Of a stretch of DNA of 45,188 nucleotides, positions 34,321-43,362 are shown in pieces (the first letter of the stretch is position 1; each line of letters starts with the position of its first letter). Under the pieces are notes generated by a model that searched no databases, was not told the DNA's origin, and saw only the letters and a list, made by a program, of their open reading frames with translations. The position numbers and the translations under genes are program-made. Source of the DNA: Bryobacterales bacterium (GTDB lineage: Bacteria > Acidobacteriota > Terriglobia > Bryobacterales > Bryobacteraceae); assembly GCA_003167495.1 (NCBI GenBank), contig PMSX01000389.1:1-45188 (forward strand), in the 5' to 3' direction.

Positions 34321-36018
34321 CTGCGCATCGCTCTATTGCCTATCTTGCTGTTCGCGTTCGGAGTTGCCACGGCGCAAGAGAATGCACCGGAAGTGACACA
34401 GAAAGACAGTGCGCCCACTTTTCAAAGCAAGGTCAACCTGGTGTTGGTGCCTGTCGTCGTTCGCGACGGGCGCGGCCACCCCGTCGGCGATCTGACCAAA
34501 GAAGATTTTCAGGTGTTGGATAAGGGCAAAGTGCAGACGATTGCCAGCTTTTCCGTCGTGAAGCGCGGCGTGGTAACCGGACCTCAAGGCGGCCCGCGTC
34601 CGGAAGCCCCTGAAACCGCCGGCGCTACTGCCGCCACCCCGCCACCGATTGCCCCGGACCGCTACGTCGCCTATTTGTTTGACGACCTGAACATTGAGAT
34701 CGGCGACTTGATGAATTTGAAAAAGGCCGCCACTGGCCAAATGGCGAATGGTTTGCAAGCCAACGATAGGGCTGCCATCTACACCACCTCCGGCCAAACC
34801 ATGTTGGATTTCACCGACGATAAAACGAAACTGCAAGAGGCGGTTTCGAAGATTCAAGTTCGATCCACCTATCAGCACGTCGGGAGGCAATGTCCCGATC
34901 TCAGCTATTATTGGGCCGACTTGATTGTGAACAAGAACGATCAGCAGGCGTTGACAGCGGCCACTCAGGAAACGCTGGTCTGCATGGATCTGCAAGCCAA
35001 TCAAGTCAGTTCGGCGCAGCAAATGGCGCAAGCGGCGGCCCAACAGGAACTGTCGGTAGGCGAGCAGGGTACGCGCGTTACCCTCAGCGTGATCAAGAAC
35101 ATGATTCGGCGAATGTCGGTGATGCCGGGGCAGAGGTTAGTCGTCATTGCGTCCCCGGGATTTCTGGCCCAGACAAGCGAGGCCATCAGCGATAAAGTCG
35201 ACATTCTCGATACGGCGGCCCGCGCAAATGTAATGATCAGTGCGCTGAATGCGCGCGGTCTTTTTACCACGAACATGGATGCGAGCCAGCAAGGCGCTTA
35301 TAGCCCAACGGTACAGCAGTTGATGTCGCAATATATGCGCGAAAGCGCCGTGGCGACCGAGGACGTCCTGGCGGAAATGGCGGACGGCACGGGCGGAATG
35401 TTTTTCCACAATAACAACGACTTGACCGAAGGCTTTGCACGCGTGGCGGCTGCGCCCGAGGTCTCTTATGTGTTGGGATTTTCGCCTCTAATCATGAAAC
35501 CGGACGGCAGCTTCCACCGTTTGAAAGTGAGCGTGGTTAGCCGCAAGGATTTGAGCATTCAAGCGCGCCGCGGCTACTATGCGCTGAAGCACAACAACAA
35601 TGCGGAAGAAGATGCGAAAGCGGATATTCACGATGCCATCTTTTCACGCGAAGAGATGCGCGATATTCCAGTTGATCTCGAAACGCAGTTCTTCAAAACG
35701 GACGATACCTCGGCGAAGCTTACCGTGGTGGCGCGTGTAGACTTGCGGCGGCTGCGTTTTAAAAAGGTGGACGGCCGCAACCACGACGACTTGTCGGTCG
35801 TTTCAGTGCTGTTTGACAGAAACGGTAACTATTTGACGGGCATGACCAAGACCGTCACCATGAAGCTGCGCGATGAGACGCTGGCGCGTCTGCATTCCGG
35901 CATCACCGTAAAGACTAGTTTCGATGTGAAACCGGGAACCTATGTGATAAGGCTGGTTGTGCGAGACGCGGAAGGGCAAGCGATGGCGGCGCAAAATGGC
36001 GCTGTCGAAATTCCATGA
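34321..36018 (+). CDS. VWFA-related Acidobacterial domain protein, exported (first of two)
   Basis: About 565 residues. The frame has no ATG or GTG before its upstream TAA at 34315. Starting at CTG 34321 gives a full signal peptide (xRIALLPILLFAFGVATAQ) 6 nt after GGGGG, while TTG 34336 would remove its only positive charge; I prefer CTG. The mature protein begins with the strand VNLVLVPVVVRDGRGHPVGD and LTKEDFQVLDKG, then a VWA-like domain (YVAYLFDDLNIEIGDL), and ends in the family motif VSYVLGFSPL and RARGYYALK-like text (QARRGYYALKH). The metal site motif DxSxS is replaced by DDLN, so metal binding is doubtful. The function of the family is unknown. Confidence 0.88.
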   Translation: MRIALLPILLFAFGVATAQENAPEVTQKDSAPTFQSKVNLVLVPVVVRDGRGHPVGDLTKEDFQVLDKGKVQTIASFSVVKRGVVTGPQGGPRPEAPETAGATAATPPPIAPDRYVAYLFDDLNIEIGDLMNLKKAATGQMANGLQANDRAAIYTTSGQTMLDFTDDKTKLQEAVSKIQVRSTYQHVGRQCPDLSYYWADLIVNKNDQQALTAATQETLVCMDLQANQVSSAQQMAQAAAQQELSVGEQGTRVTLSVIKNMIRRMSVMPGQRLVVIASPGFLAQTSEAISDKVDILDTAARANVMISALNARGLFTTNMDASQQGAYSPTVQQLMSQYMRESAVATEDVLAEMADGTGGMFFHNNNDLTEGFARVAAAPEVSYVLGFSPLIMKPDGSFHRLKVSVVSRKDLSIQARRGYYALKHNNNAEEDAKADIHDAIFSREEMRDIPVDLETQFFKTDDTSAKLTVVARVDLRRLRFKKVDGRNHDDLSVVSVLFDRNGNYLTGMTKTVTMKLRDETLARLHSGITVKTSFDVKPGTYVIRLVVRDAEGQAMAAQNGAVEIP

Positions 36019-36028
36019 GAGGTGGCTT

Positions 36029-38182
36029 ATGCCGAAATTAACTGTGCTGCTTGGGGTGGTTGTGCTTGGGGGCGTCGTCATAAACGCTCAGCAGACCAAC
36101 CAATCCGGACCCATCATTCGGACCGAGAAGAAACTCGTCCTCGTGGATGTAGTTGTCACCGACAAAAAGGGCGATTACGTTCACGGTTTGACTGTCAAGG
36201 ATTTCAAGGTATGGGAGGACAAGGACGAGCAGAACATTGAGACGTTCTCGTCCGAAATCGATCCAGCTTCGCCCGTATTCAATCGGAACCACTATCTGGT
36301 GCTGTTCTTCGACAATTCGAGCATGGATTTTGCTGAGCAAGCGCAGGCGCGCGCCGCCGCTTTGAAGTTTCTGGATAAGAACACCGCACCGAACCGCCAG
36401 ATTGCAGTCGTGAATTTCAGCGGCAGTTTGCGGATTGCCCAGAATTTCACGTCTGACGCCGAACGGCTCAAGCAAGTCGTGAGTGGGGTGAAGTTTTCGA
36501 CCGTTTCCTCCAATAGCGATGCGGCAGGTGGCGCGGCGCTTTCGAACGCGGAGAGAGATTTCGGGGCGCGCACTGTGCTCCTCGGATTGAGAAGTTTGGC
36601 CAAGAGCTTGGGTACCGTTCCTGGACGAAAAACACTGATCTTCTTAAGTGGTGGATTCAAGCTCGATAGCGAGTTACGTTCGGAGTTAACCGCGGTCGTG
36701 GATGTCTGCAACAAAGCGAACGTTGCCATTTATCCGATTGACGTTCGCGGATTGGTGACGGCAATTCCTGGAGTGCACGGCGCGAACACCGGCGGACCGC
36801 TGAAGGGCGCCTTCCTCGTAAAGGCCTCGTATGGAGGCTCGCCTGAAGGGATGCAGCATGGTGGCGGCGCGAGCGGGGGTGGCGGAACCGCCGGTGCCGG
36901 CGGTGGAAAAGGCGGAACTGGGACCACGGGGACGACCGGGATGGGAGGTACGAAATCCGGAGGGACACTGAGCCCCACAAGGGGCACCACTGGCTTAAAT
37001 AACAACCCATTAAATCAGCCGCGATCTATTGTGCCGCACTTACCCGATGTGTCTAATCAGCAGGAAGTTCTCTATGCCTTAGCGCAAGGCACCGGAGGAT
37101 TTGTCATTGTCAATACGAACGACTTATTAGGTGGCCTTGATCGCATCGCTAACGAACAGAACGAATACTATGTGCTTGGATATTCGCCGGTAGACGATGA
37201 AGAGGATGGCGCATGCCATGAACTTAAAGTGAAAGTCGATCGCGGCGGGACGAATGTCCGCTCCCGCACCGGATACTGCAGCACGAGGCCGATCGACTTT
37301 TTGGCGGGAACGGCAAAGGGCAAAGAGTTGGAGAGTCGCGCGGCCGGCTCCGCCCCGGGAAGTGTCAGCGCTAAAATGCAGACTGCATTTTTCTACACGG
37401 CGGCGAATACAGCCCGCGTGAACGTCGCCATGGAGATACCCCCCGACATGTTGAATTTCAAGAAAGAGAAAGGCAAACTGCACGCGGAGATGAGTCTGCT
37501 TGGCATTGCCTACAATCCGGACGGCGGCGTGGCCGCAAAGTTCAGCGACACCCTCAAAATGGAGTTTCAGAACAAGAAAGAAGTCGAAGCATTCCAGGAA
37601 AGCCCGTTGCACTATGAGACGCAGTTCGATGTGGCCTCCGGCAAATACACGCTGAAAGTGGTCTTTAGCGCCAACGGAGAAGGGTTCGGCAAGCTTGAAT
37701 CACCGCTGCAGGTTGATCCGTATGACAGCATGAAATTCAATTTGAGTGCAGTCGCTCTGACGAGCGAAATGCGCAAGGTGAACGATCTCGATACCACGCT
37801 GGACGCTACATTGCTCGCCGACAAGACGCCGCTGATTGTACAAGGCATGCAGCTGACTCCCGGCGCTTCGAACGTTTTCCGCAAAGACGGGCCGGGCGCA
37901 TTTTATTTGGAAATCTATGAGCCTTCGATGACCGAAGAGAAGCCCCATGCCGTCGGGCTGCAGATGGTGGTGATCGACAAGAAAACCAACGAACATAAGA
38001 TCGATACCGGCATGATGAACATGGCTCAATACGCGCACGCCGGCAGCCCGGTCATACCGGTTGGGTTGCGCGTGCCATCCAAGGAGCTTGCAGCCGGCTC
38101 TTACCGGGCCGAGTTCAAAGCGGCCGACGATGCGGGTAATGTCTCGGTTGTGCGTACCGCCGATTTCGAAGTTCAGCAATAG
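36029..38182 (+). CDS. VWFA-related Acidobacterial domain protein, exported (second of two)
   Basis: 717 residues from ATG 36029, preceded by GAGAGGTGG, 10 nt after the first VWA gene. Signal peptide MPKLTVLLGVVVLGGVVINA. The N-terminal strand pair KKLVLVDVVVTDKKGDYVHG and LTVKDFKVWEDKDEQNIETF precedes a VWA domain with LVLFFDNSSMDFAEQ, which keeps a near-canonical DxSSM metal site. A Gly/Thr-rich linker of about 50 residues (from about residue 275 to 325) interrupts it, then NEYYVLGYSPVDDEEDGACH closes the domain. The C-terminal 280 residues are beta-rich and repeat-like. The pair of tandem, divergent copies suggests partners in one envelope complex; this is inference. Confidence 0.9.
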   Translation: MPKLTVLLGVVVLGGVVINAQQTNQSGPIIRTEKKLVLVDVVVTDKKGDYVHGLTVKDFKVWEDKDEQNIETFSSEIDPASPVFNRNHYLVLFFDNSSMDFAEQAQARAAALKFLDKNTAPNRQIAVVNFSGSLRIAQNFTSDAERLKQVVSGVKFSTVSSNSDAAGGAALSNAERDFGARTVLLGLRSLAKSLGTVPGRKTLIFLSGGFKLDSELRSELTAVVDVCNKANVAIYPIDVRGLVTAIPGVHGANTGGPLKGAFLVKASYGGSPEGMQHGGGASGGGGTAGAGGGKGGTGTTGTTGMGGTKSGGTLSPTRGTTGLNNNPLNQPRSIVPHLPDVSNQQEVLYALAQGTGGFVIVNTNDLLGGLDRIANEQNEYYVLGYSPVDDEEDGACHELKVKVDRGGTNVRSRTGYCSTRPIDFLAGTAKGKELESRAAGSAPGSVSAKMQTAFFYTAANTARVNVAMEIPPDMLNFKKEKGKLHAEMSLLGIAYNPDGGVAAKFSDTLKMEFQNKKEVEAFQESPLHYETQFDVASGKYTLKVVFSANGEGFGKLESPLQVDPYDSMKFNLSAVALTSEMRKVNDLDTTLDATLLADKTPLIVQGMQLTPGASNVFRKDGPGAFYLEIYEPSMTEEKPHAVGLQMVVIDKKTNEHKIDTGMMNMAQYAHAGSPVIPVGLRVPSKELAAGSYRAEFKAADDAGNVSVVRTADFEVQQ

Positions 38183-38274
38183 CGCTTAAATGCTCTACAT
38201 TCCCGAATCCGAGCCGGGAGCGTCAGCGACTCAGGTCGGCACGTACCCGGACTACCTGAGCAGATTGATAATTC

Positions 38275-38350
38275 TGGTGAGCGCGGTAGGAATCGAACCT
38301 ACAACCTAGTGATTAAGAGTCACTTGCTCTGCCAATTGAGCTACGCGCCC
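38275..38350 (-). tRNA. tRNA-Lys (anticodon CUU)
   Basis: 76 nt on the minus strand. Acceptor stem GGGCGCG pairs with CGCGCTC, followed by discriminator A and an encoded CCA. The D arm is AGCTCAATTGGCAGAGC, the anticodon stem-loop AGTGA-CTCTTAA-TCACT with anticodon CTT, and the T arm GTAGGTTCGATTCCTAC. All stems form without mismatches other than one G-T pair in the acceptor. Confidence 0.96.
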
Positions 38351-38392
38351 GCCTCTGACAATATAGCATTGACCGGCTGGATTTCCGGAAGC

Positions 38393-40261
38393 TTACGCGC
38401 GAATTTGTTCAGCGACGATTTGTGCGATGTCGAGAAATGGCGGCGAACCTTGTTCGTTGACCTGCACCTCACGAAACGATGCTGTGCAGAAGGGGCAGGC
38501 GGTGGCGATAACGTCCGCGCCGGTGCCGATAAGTTCCTGCACGCGCTCGTTGTTCATCCGCTGAGTGCCGCCTTCATCACCGAGGAAGATGAGGCCGCCG
38601 CCAGCGCCGCAGCAAAACGAATTTTCGCGTGTGCGCGGCGGCTCAATGAGCGTGGCGGAGCGAGCAAGGACGTAGCGCGGATCGTTGTACACGTCACGAT
38701 AGCGGCCCAGATAACAAGGATCGTGAAACGTCACCGTGGAGCGCTTGTCGCGCGAAGGCAAGCGATCCGCATGGCGTGCCAGGAACTCGGTGTGGTGTTC
38801 AATCGTGGCGTCGAGTGGGAGCTTTTCGTTGCCGGGCGCAGCGGGGCGCAGTTGGCTCCAATCTTCGGCGATGGTGCGGACGCAATGAGGGCAAATCGAA
38901 ACAATTTTCGCAGCACCGTAGTGGCGAAGAAGTTTCACGTTGACGTCGGCGAGTTCCTTTGTCATGGCGTCGTTGCCCAACCGGCGGGCGGGGTCGCCGG
39001 TGCAATACTCCTTGCTTAGAACGCCATACGAGGTGCCCAGATGTTGCATGATTTCGATGAACGACAAAATGATGGCGCGGCCGCGCGGGTCGTATGCGCC
39101 CATGCAGCCCAACCAGAGACAGTATTCCTGAGATCCGTCGAAGATGGGGAATTCCTGCCACGCGATGAAACGGTCGCGTTCGGTTTCCGGAACACCCATC
39201 GCGTTGCCGTGATCGAGAAGGCTCTGGAAGAGCTGCGCCCCGTTTGGGTCTTTCCAAGTGCCGGAGCTTACTGCACCGCGGCGCAGGCCAACGATCATTG
39301 ATAAGTGCTGAATGCCCGCCGGACAATGCGCTTCGCAGGCGCCGCAGGTTGTGCATTCGAAGACGGCTTTCTGCGAAACGGCCACTTCAAGAATGGGCGA
39401 GTCACTCCGCGGGCCGTATTCGTCCATGTAGTAGTTAAGGCCGAGCGCGATGAGCCGCGGGTCGAGTTCTTTCCCGGTGTTATAGGCCGGGCAGTGTTCG
39501 GTGCAGCGACCACATTCGACGCAAGAGTACGCTTGCAACGCCGTAAGTCGAGTAATGTCGTGTCCAGTGACAAGGCCCGGATCTTGGTCGTCGCTGAGCG
39601 CCGGGATTTGGCTGAAGCCTGGGCGCTTCAGAAAGAGCGAGGCGGGACTCAGCAGAACGTGCCAGTTCTTGGCGTGAGGAATCAAAGGGAGCAAGGTCAG
39701 TACGGCGAGTGTGTGCAGCCACCAGACCCATTGGCCTATGAGCGACGTCTCTGGGATCCACCACTGTGGGAGGAGAGTAACCATCACCACAAAAATGAGA
39801 GCGAGAGTGAGGTTAGTCTCGGAGGTGATGGGGTCGAGCCATTCGGATTTGACAATGTAGCGGCGGAAGGCAAGGCCGGCAATAGAGAGTGTGCAACAGA
39901 AGGCGAAGAGGAAGACGAGCCAGAAATAAAAGAGACCGGCCGAACTATCGCGATCGATCAAAGTGTAACCGAAAACAACGGCGAAATGATCCACCTCCGC
40001 GAGAAGGAAGGCGCAGAAACCCCATAGAAGGAAGGCGTGCGCGAGGCCGGCGAGCGGGCGGCGTTGTATTACTTTTGCTTGGCAGAGCACTTCCCAGAAG
40101 AAAATCCACAAGCGACGGCTAAAGGTCGTGCGGGCGGATCTCGGTTCCGGTTTCGCCTGAAATAAGCGCTGTATGACACGTCCCAAACGCTTGGTAAAGA
40201 GCAGAAATGAAACCGCTATCAGCCCAAGGATAACGATTTTTAAGGTAATAGTACGATTCAT
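38393..40261 (-). CDS. Membrane-bound heterodisulfide-reductase-like Fe-S protein
   Basis: 622 residues from ATG 40261 (GTG 40285 would add eight). The N-terminal 210 residues carry about five membrane helices resembling the gamma subunit of nitrate reductase, a quinone-interacting cytochrome b. Two 4Fe-4S clusters follow: CVECGRCTEHCP (about 247-258) and CTTCGACEAHCP (about 303-314). Two cysteine-rich CCG-type domains end the protein, with EYCLWLGCMGAYD plus SICPHC, and FHDPCYLGRYRD plus NSFCCGAGGG. HdrD/GlpC-like proteins of this build pass electrons between the quinone pool and a soluble donor, often an electron-transfer flavoprotein; the partner is not in the window. Confidence 0.9.
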   Translation of the reverse strand: MNRTITLKIVILGLIAVSFLLFTKRLGRVIQRLFQAKPEPRSARTTFSRRLWIFFWEVLCQAKVIQRRPLAGLAHAFLLWGFCAFLLAEVDHFAVVFGYTLIDRDSSAGLFYFWLVFLFAFCCTLSIAGLAFRRYIVKSEWLDPITSETNLTLALIFVVMVTLLPQWWIPETSLIGQWVWWLHTLAVLTLLPLIPHAKNWHVLLSPASLFLKRPGFSQIPALSDDQDPGLVTGHDITRLTALQAYSCVECGRCTEHCPAYNTGKELDPRLIALGLNYYMDEYGPRSDSPILEVAVSQKAVFECTTCGACEAHCPAGIQHLSMIVGLRRGAVSSGTWKDPNGAQLFQSLLDHGNAMGVPETERDRFIAWQEFPIFDGSQEYCLWLGCMGAYDPRGRAIILSFIEIMQHLGTSYGVLSKEYCTGDPARRLGNDAMTKELADVNVKLLRHYGAAKIVSICPHCVRTIAEDWSQLRPAAPGNEKLPLDATIEHHTEFLARHADRLPSRDKRSTVTFHDPCYLGRYRDVYNDPRYVLARSATLIEPPRTRENSFCCGAGGGLIFLGDEGGTQRMNNERVQELIGTGADVIATACPFCTASFREVQVNEQGSPPFLDIAQIVAEQIRA

Positions 40262-40309
40262 CAGGTATGACTGACGGCTGAGCACGATACTTTAGTAAAC
40301 TGAAGAGAC

Positions 40310-41302
40310 GTGAGATACCTACTTTCGGGAGCCGCTGGCTTCATTGGATCACATCTTTGTGATCGACTCATTGAAAAAGGCCACGAAGTCCTTGCGATTG
40401 ACAACCTTATCACCGGTCATGAGGAAAACATAGAGCATCTACTGAGTCACCCGCAATTTCGTTTTATCGAGCACGATGTCTGTGTGCCGTTAAATCTCCA
40501 GCAGGGGATTGACCGAGTGTTTCATCTCGCCTCTTTGGCGAGTCCGGTGGATTACCTGGCTCACCCCATCGAGACATTGGAATCGGGTTCCACTGGAACT
40601 CGCAATATGTTGGAGATTGCGGTTAAGAACAAGGCCCGGTTTCTACTGACCTCGACGTCGGAGTGCTACGGAGATCCGTTGGAGCATCCGCAGACGGAGA
40701 GTTACTGGGGAAATGTGAATCCGGTTGGGTTGCGTTCCTGTTACGACGAGAGCAAGCGCTACGCGGAAGCGTTAACCATGGCGTATCACCGAACCTACGC
40801 CGTGCGGACGAATATTGCGCGCATCTTTAACACCTATGGTCCGCGGATGGCGTTGAATGACGGGCGGGTGGTGCCGGCGTTTATCGACCAGGCGCTGCAT
40901 GGAATGCCTCTGACTGTCTTTGGCGATGGCTCACAGACTCGCAGCTTCTGCTTTGTGTCGGATTTAGCGGATGGTTTGTTGCGGTTAAGCGAATCGGACG
41001 AGCGGTACCCGGTGAATTTGGGAAATCCCGTTGAGATGACGATTCTAGAGTTTGCCCAAGAGATTCAATCTCGATTTGGCGACGACGTGAAGATTGAGTA
41101 CAAGCCGTTACCGTCGGACGATCCGAGATTGCGGCAGCCCGATATCGCGAAAGCCAAGCGGCTGTTGGGATGGGAACCGCACGTGTCTTTGCGTGAAGGG
41201 CTTGGTGTGACCATCGATTATTTCCGGAAGAAGGTTGGCGAGCGCGAGCTTTTGCGCTTGGAACCGCGGCCCGACCAGCAGAGCGGCGTGATGGCGAGTT
41301 GA
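40310..41302 (+). CDS. UDP-glucuronate decarboxylase-like SDR epimerase
   Basis: 330 residues of an extended SDR. NAD-binding GAAGFIGS (GxxGxxG at 7-13), catalytic Y145 and K149 in CYDESKRYAE, and the STSECYGDP motif, which is shared with UDP-xylose synthases, are all present. C-terminal RSFCFVSDLADGLLRL and DIAKAKRLLGWEP are typical of nucleotide-sugar decarboxylases and epimerases. Probably makes UDP-xylose or a related sugar for polysaccharide. It starts at GTG 40310, divergent from the Fe-S gene with 48 nt between. Its stop abuts the msrA stop. Confidence 0.9.
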   Translation: MRYLLSGAAGFIGSHLCDRLIEKGHEVLAIDNLITGHEENIEHLLSHPQFRFIEHDVCVPLNLQQGIDRVFHLASLASPVDYLAHPIETLESGSTGTRNMLEIAVKNKARFLLTSTSECYGDPLEHPQTESYWGNVNPVGLRSCYDESKRYAEALTMAYHRTYAVRTNIARIFNTYGPRMALNDGRVVPAFIDQALHGMPLTVFGDGSQTRSFCFVSDLADGLLRLSESDERYPVNLGNPVEMTILEFAQEIQSRFGDDVKIEYKPLPSDDPRLRQPDIAKAKRLLGWEPHVSLREGLGVTIDYFRKKVGERELLRLEPRPDQQSGVMAS

Positions 41303-41776
41303 TTAGATGTGGCAGTGGCGCAGGCCGCGCTTGGCTAAGTATTGCTGGTGATAATCTTCCGCGCGGTAGAAGGTCTGGGCCGGCTCAATTTGCGTGGCAA
41401 TAGGGCGGCGAAAGCGGCCTGATTTTTCCAGCGCGTCTTTCGAAGCACGAGCAGCTTGTTCCTGCTCGGGCGTATGAAAGAAAATGACGCTACGGTATTG
41501 CGTGCCGGAATCGGGACCCTGGCGATTGACTTGCGTCGGATCGTGCGCGTCCCAAAAGACGTCAAGCAGGCGTTCGAACGAAATCTTCGACGGATCGTAC
41601 TCTACTTCCACCACTTCGGCGTGGCCGGTACGGTCAGTACACACGTCTTTGTAGGTGGGATTCAGCATCTGGCCGCCTTCATAGCCGACGGCGGCATCAA
41701 CCACGCCCTCCAACTCACGAAAGGTAGCTTCGACGCCCCAGAAGCAGCCGGCGCCAAATGTAGCTTTGCTTGTCAT
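41303..41776 (-). CDS. msrA: Peptide-methionine (S)-S-oxide reductase
   Basis: 157 residues. The catalytic motif GAGCFWGVEATF puts the reactive C11 near the N-terminus; GYEGG and the segment GHAEVVEVEYDPSKISFERL complete the MsrA signature, and YHQQYLAKRG-like text with a late Cys (RHCHI) may supply the resolving cysteine. It repairs S-sulfoxides of methionine in the cytosol using thioredoxin. Its stop lies directly next to the stop of the opposing SDR gene, with no base between. Confidence 0.95.
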   Translation of the reverse strand: MTSKATFGAGCFWGVEATFRELEGVVDAAVGYEGGQMLNPTYKDVCTDRTGHAEVVEVEYDPSKISFERLLDVFWDAHDPTQVNRQGPDSGTQYRSVIFFHTPEQEQAARASKDALEKSGRFRRPIATQIEPAQTFYRAEDYHQQYLAKRGLRHCHI

Positions 41777-41812
41777 AACTTTATTGTCGCGCGGAAAAAA
41801 GAGGCAGTCAGC

Positions 41813-42274
41813 TTAATGGACGTGAAGCGTGACAGCGAGCGATTTGGATTGGCCCTTATTGTTTGAGGCTGTGATGGTGTATGTGGTAGTGGCGTGCGGG
41901 GCAATGGTCAGGCAGTGGTATGCGGATGGTTTCGAATCCTCGACATGAGGCTCAATGACGACTTTCGTCGCGTTGACCACTCCGTAGCACAGATCGGCGG
42001 ATTCGCCGGGCGCCACGGCTGATTTGTCGACGGAATAGCTGACGATTTTCACTTCACCGTTACCGAAAATGAGATCGGCCTCGCGCTTGGTTTCGGCCTG
42101 CTGTTTGGCGGCTAAGTCGCGTGCGGCCTGTTGGTCAGCCGAGTGGCGCGCGTAGAAGGTCCAGGCCAAATAGAGAGCGGCAATGATGAGACCCACTGTG
42201 CCGAAACGATTCAGTGTTCGTAAAACAGATGTGCCTTTGGTTTCTTGTGTGGGTTGCGGATCCGTCAGAGACAT
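41813..42274 (-). CDS. Small membrane-anchored protein with Ig-like end
   Basis: 153 residues. A short polar N-terminus, one membrane helix (GTVGLIIAALYLAWTFYA), a charged coiled-coil-like linker (ADQQAARDLAAKQQAETKRE) and a beta-rich C-terminal domain: VKIVSYSVDKSAVAPGESAD, LCYGVVNATKVVIEPHVEDS and HATTTYTITASNNKGQSKSL. The last part resembles an Ig-like fold found in acidobacterial exported proteins. Two cysteines (in LCYG and YHCLTI) could form a disulfide. Function unknown. Confidence 0.75.
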   Translation of the reverse strand: MSLTDPQPTQETKGTSVLRTLNRFGTVGLIIAALYLAWTFYARHSADQQAARDLAAKQQAETKREADLIFGNGEVKIVSYSVDKSAVAPGESADLCYGVVNATKVVIEPHVEDSKPSAYHCLTIAPHATTTYTITASNNKGQSKSLAVTLHVH

Positions 42275-42292
42275 AACATGAGTTAGACGCTG

Positions 42293-42886
42293 GTGCGATA
42301 TTTAGTTTTCAATAAACCATTTCAAGTGCTGTGCCAGTTTACGCAAGGCATGGGACATTCCACAGTGCGGCATACCTTGGCCGATTACATACCGGTGCCG
42401 GAAGTATATCCAGTGGGCCGGCTGGATTTTGATAGTGAAGGCTTGTTGTTCCTGACCGATGACGGCGCATGGCAGCAGCGCATGAGTCACCCGAAGTTTG
42501 AGCACCCGCGCACCTATTGGGTACAGGTGGAAGGTGAAGTGAAGGAATCTGCGCTGGAACCGTTGCGGCGGGGGCTGAAGATACAGGACTATCGCACCCG
42601 TCCGGCGGAGGCGAAACGCATCGCTGCGCCTGTGCTGCCGCCGCGCGAGCCGCCGGTTCGTTATCGCAAGCAGATTCCCACTTCCTGGTTGGAGATCACT
42701 CTCACCGAGGGGCGCAACCGTCAAGTGAGACGCATGACGGCAGCGGTTGGGCTGCCGACGCTACGCCTGGTTCGGGTCGCGATCGGCGCACTCTGGCTGA
42801 TGGAACTTCCGGCGGGGCAGTGGCGCGATTTAACGGCCAGCGAACTAAACCAACTGCAAATTAGTAGTGGTAGCCGCCGTAGCTAG
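42293..42886 (+). CDS. rRNA pseudouridine synthase (RsuA/RluE family)
   Basis: 197 residues lacking the S4 domain, which is the RluE arrangement. NKPFQVLCQFT begins the fold, the catalytic Asp is D45 in VGRLDFDSEGLLFLTDDG, and LTEGRNRQVRRMTAAVGLPT with LVRVAIGAL completes the signature. It isomerises a uridine in 23S rRNA (E. coli RluE acts at U2457). The start is GTG 42293. Its 3' end overlaps the 3' end of the opposing small exported protein by 26 nt. Confidence 0.92.
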   Translation: MRYLVFNKPFQVLCQFTQGMGHSTVRHTLADYIPVPEVYPVGRLDFDSEGLLFLTDDGAWQQRMSHPKFEHPRTYWVQVEGEVKESALEPLRRGLKIQDYRTRPAEAKRIAAPVLPPREPPVRYRKQIPTSWLEITLTEGRNRQVRRMTAAVGLPTLRLVRVAIGALWLMELPAGQWRDLTASELNQLQISSGSRRS

Positions 42887-43268
42887 AGCGGTAACGGAGG
42901 AGTTCGTTCAAATCGGTGGTCAGGATCTCGCGGCCACGCGGATCAATGCGATTGCGCTGCAAAACGTTGCGCAAGTCGTCGATGCTGCGATCAAGCTTGC
43001 CGTGATCGAATCTGCCGCCATACAGCTTGTTGGAAAATTGCGACAAATGCTCAATGGCATGGTCATAGCGATCGCGGTCGAAATGGCTAAAGGCGTTGCG
43101 CTGGGCAACTTGTCTTATATCCTCAATAGTCCGATCCGCCGGCGAAGCAGGTTGGCGTTGATAGTTTCCCGCTTGCGGATACTGGGCTTGAAGTACTTGC
43201 CAGCCCGGCAAAAGCGCAAAGGCGACCGCCCCCATGCGAATCGCGGAGCCTAAGGGTAATTTGAACAT
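42861..43268 (-). CDS. Small exported protein of unknown function
   Basis: 135 residues: a signal peptide (SAIRMGAVAFALLPGWQVLQ then AQ), a Gln/Pro-rich spacer (YPQAGNYQRQPASPADR), and a helical part with two similar His/Asp-rich halves (FSHFDRDRYDHAIEHLSQFS and GRFDHGKLDRSIDDLRNVLQ). The C-terminus is Tyr/Gly-rich (YRSSYGGYHY). No family that I can name with confidence. It is convergent with the pseudouridine synthase gene. Confidence 0.7.
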   Translation of the reverse strand: MFKLPLGSAIRMGAVAFALLPGWQVLQAQYPQAGNYQRQPASPADRTIEDIRQVAQRNAFSHFDRDRYDHAIEHLSQFSNKLYGGRFDHGKLDRSIDDLRNVLQRNRIDPRGREILTTDLNELLRYRSSYGGYHY

Positions 43269-43362
43269 GTTTTTAAATCCGTCCTGCGATCAAAGACGTT
43301 GGAATCAGGATAGAAATATACAATCTTGGACCTAAATGAGCGGAATTTAAGATTCCCAGATT

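Noticed and set aside
33393..34523. A 376-codon open frame on the plus strand
   Set aside because: It runs antisense to the antitoxin remnant, crosses the gene-free stretch and enters the VWA gene in the wrong frame; the translation is Pro/Ser/Lys-rich without domain features.
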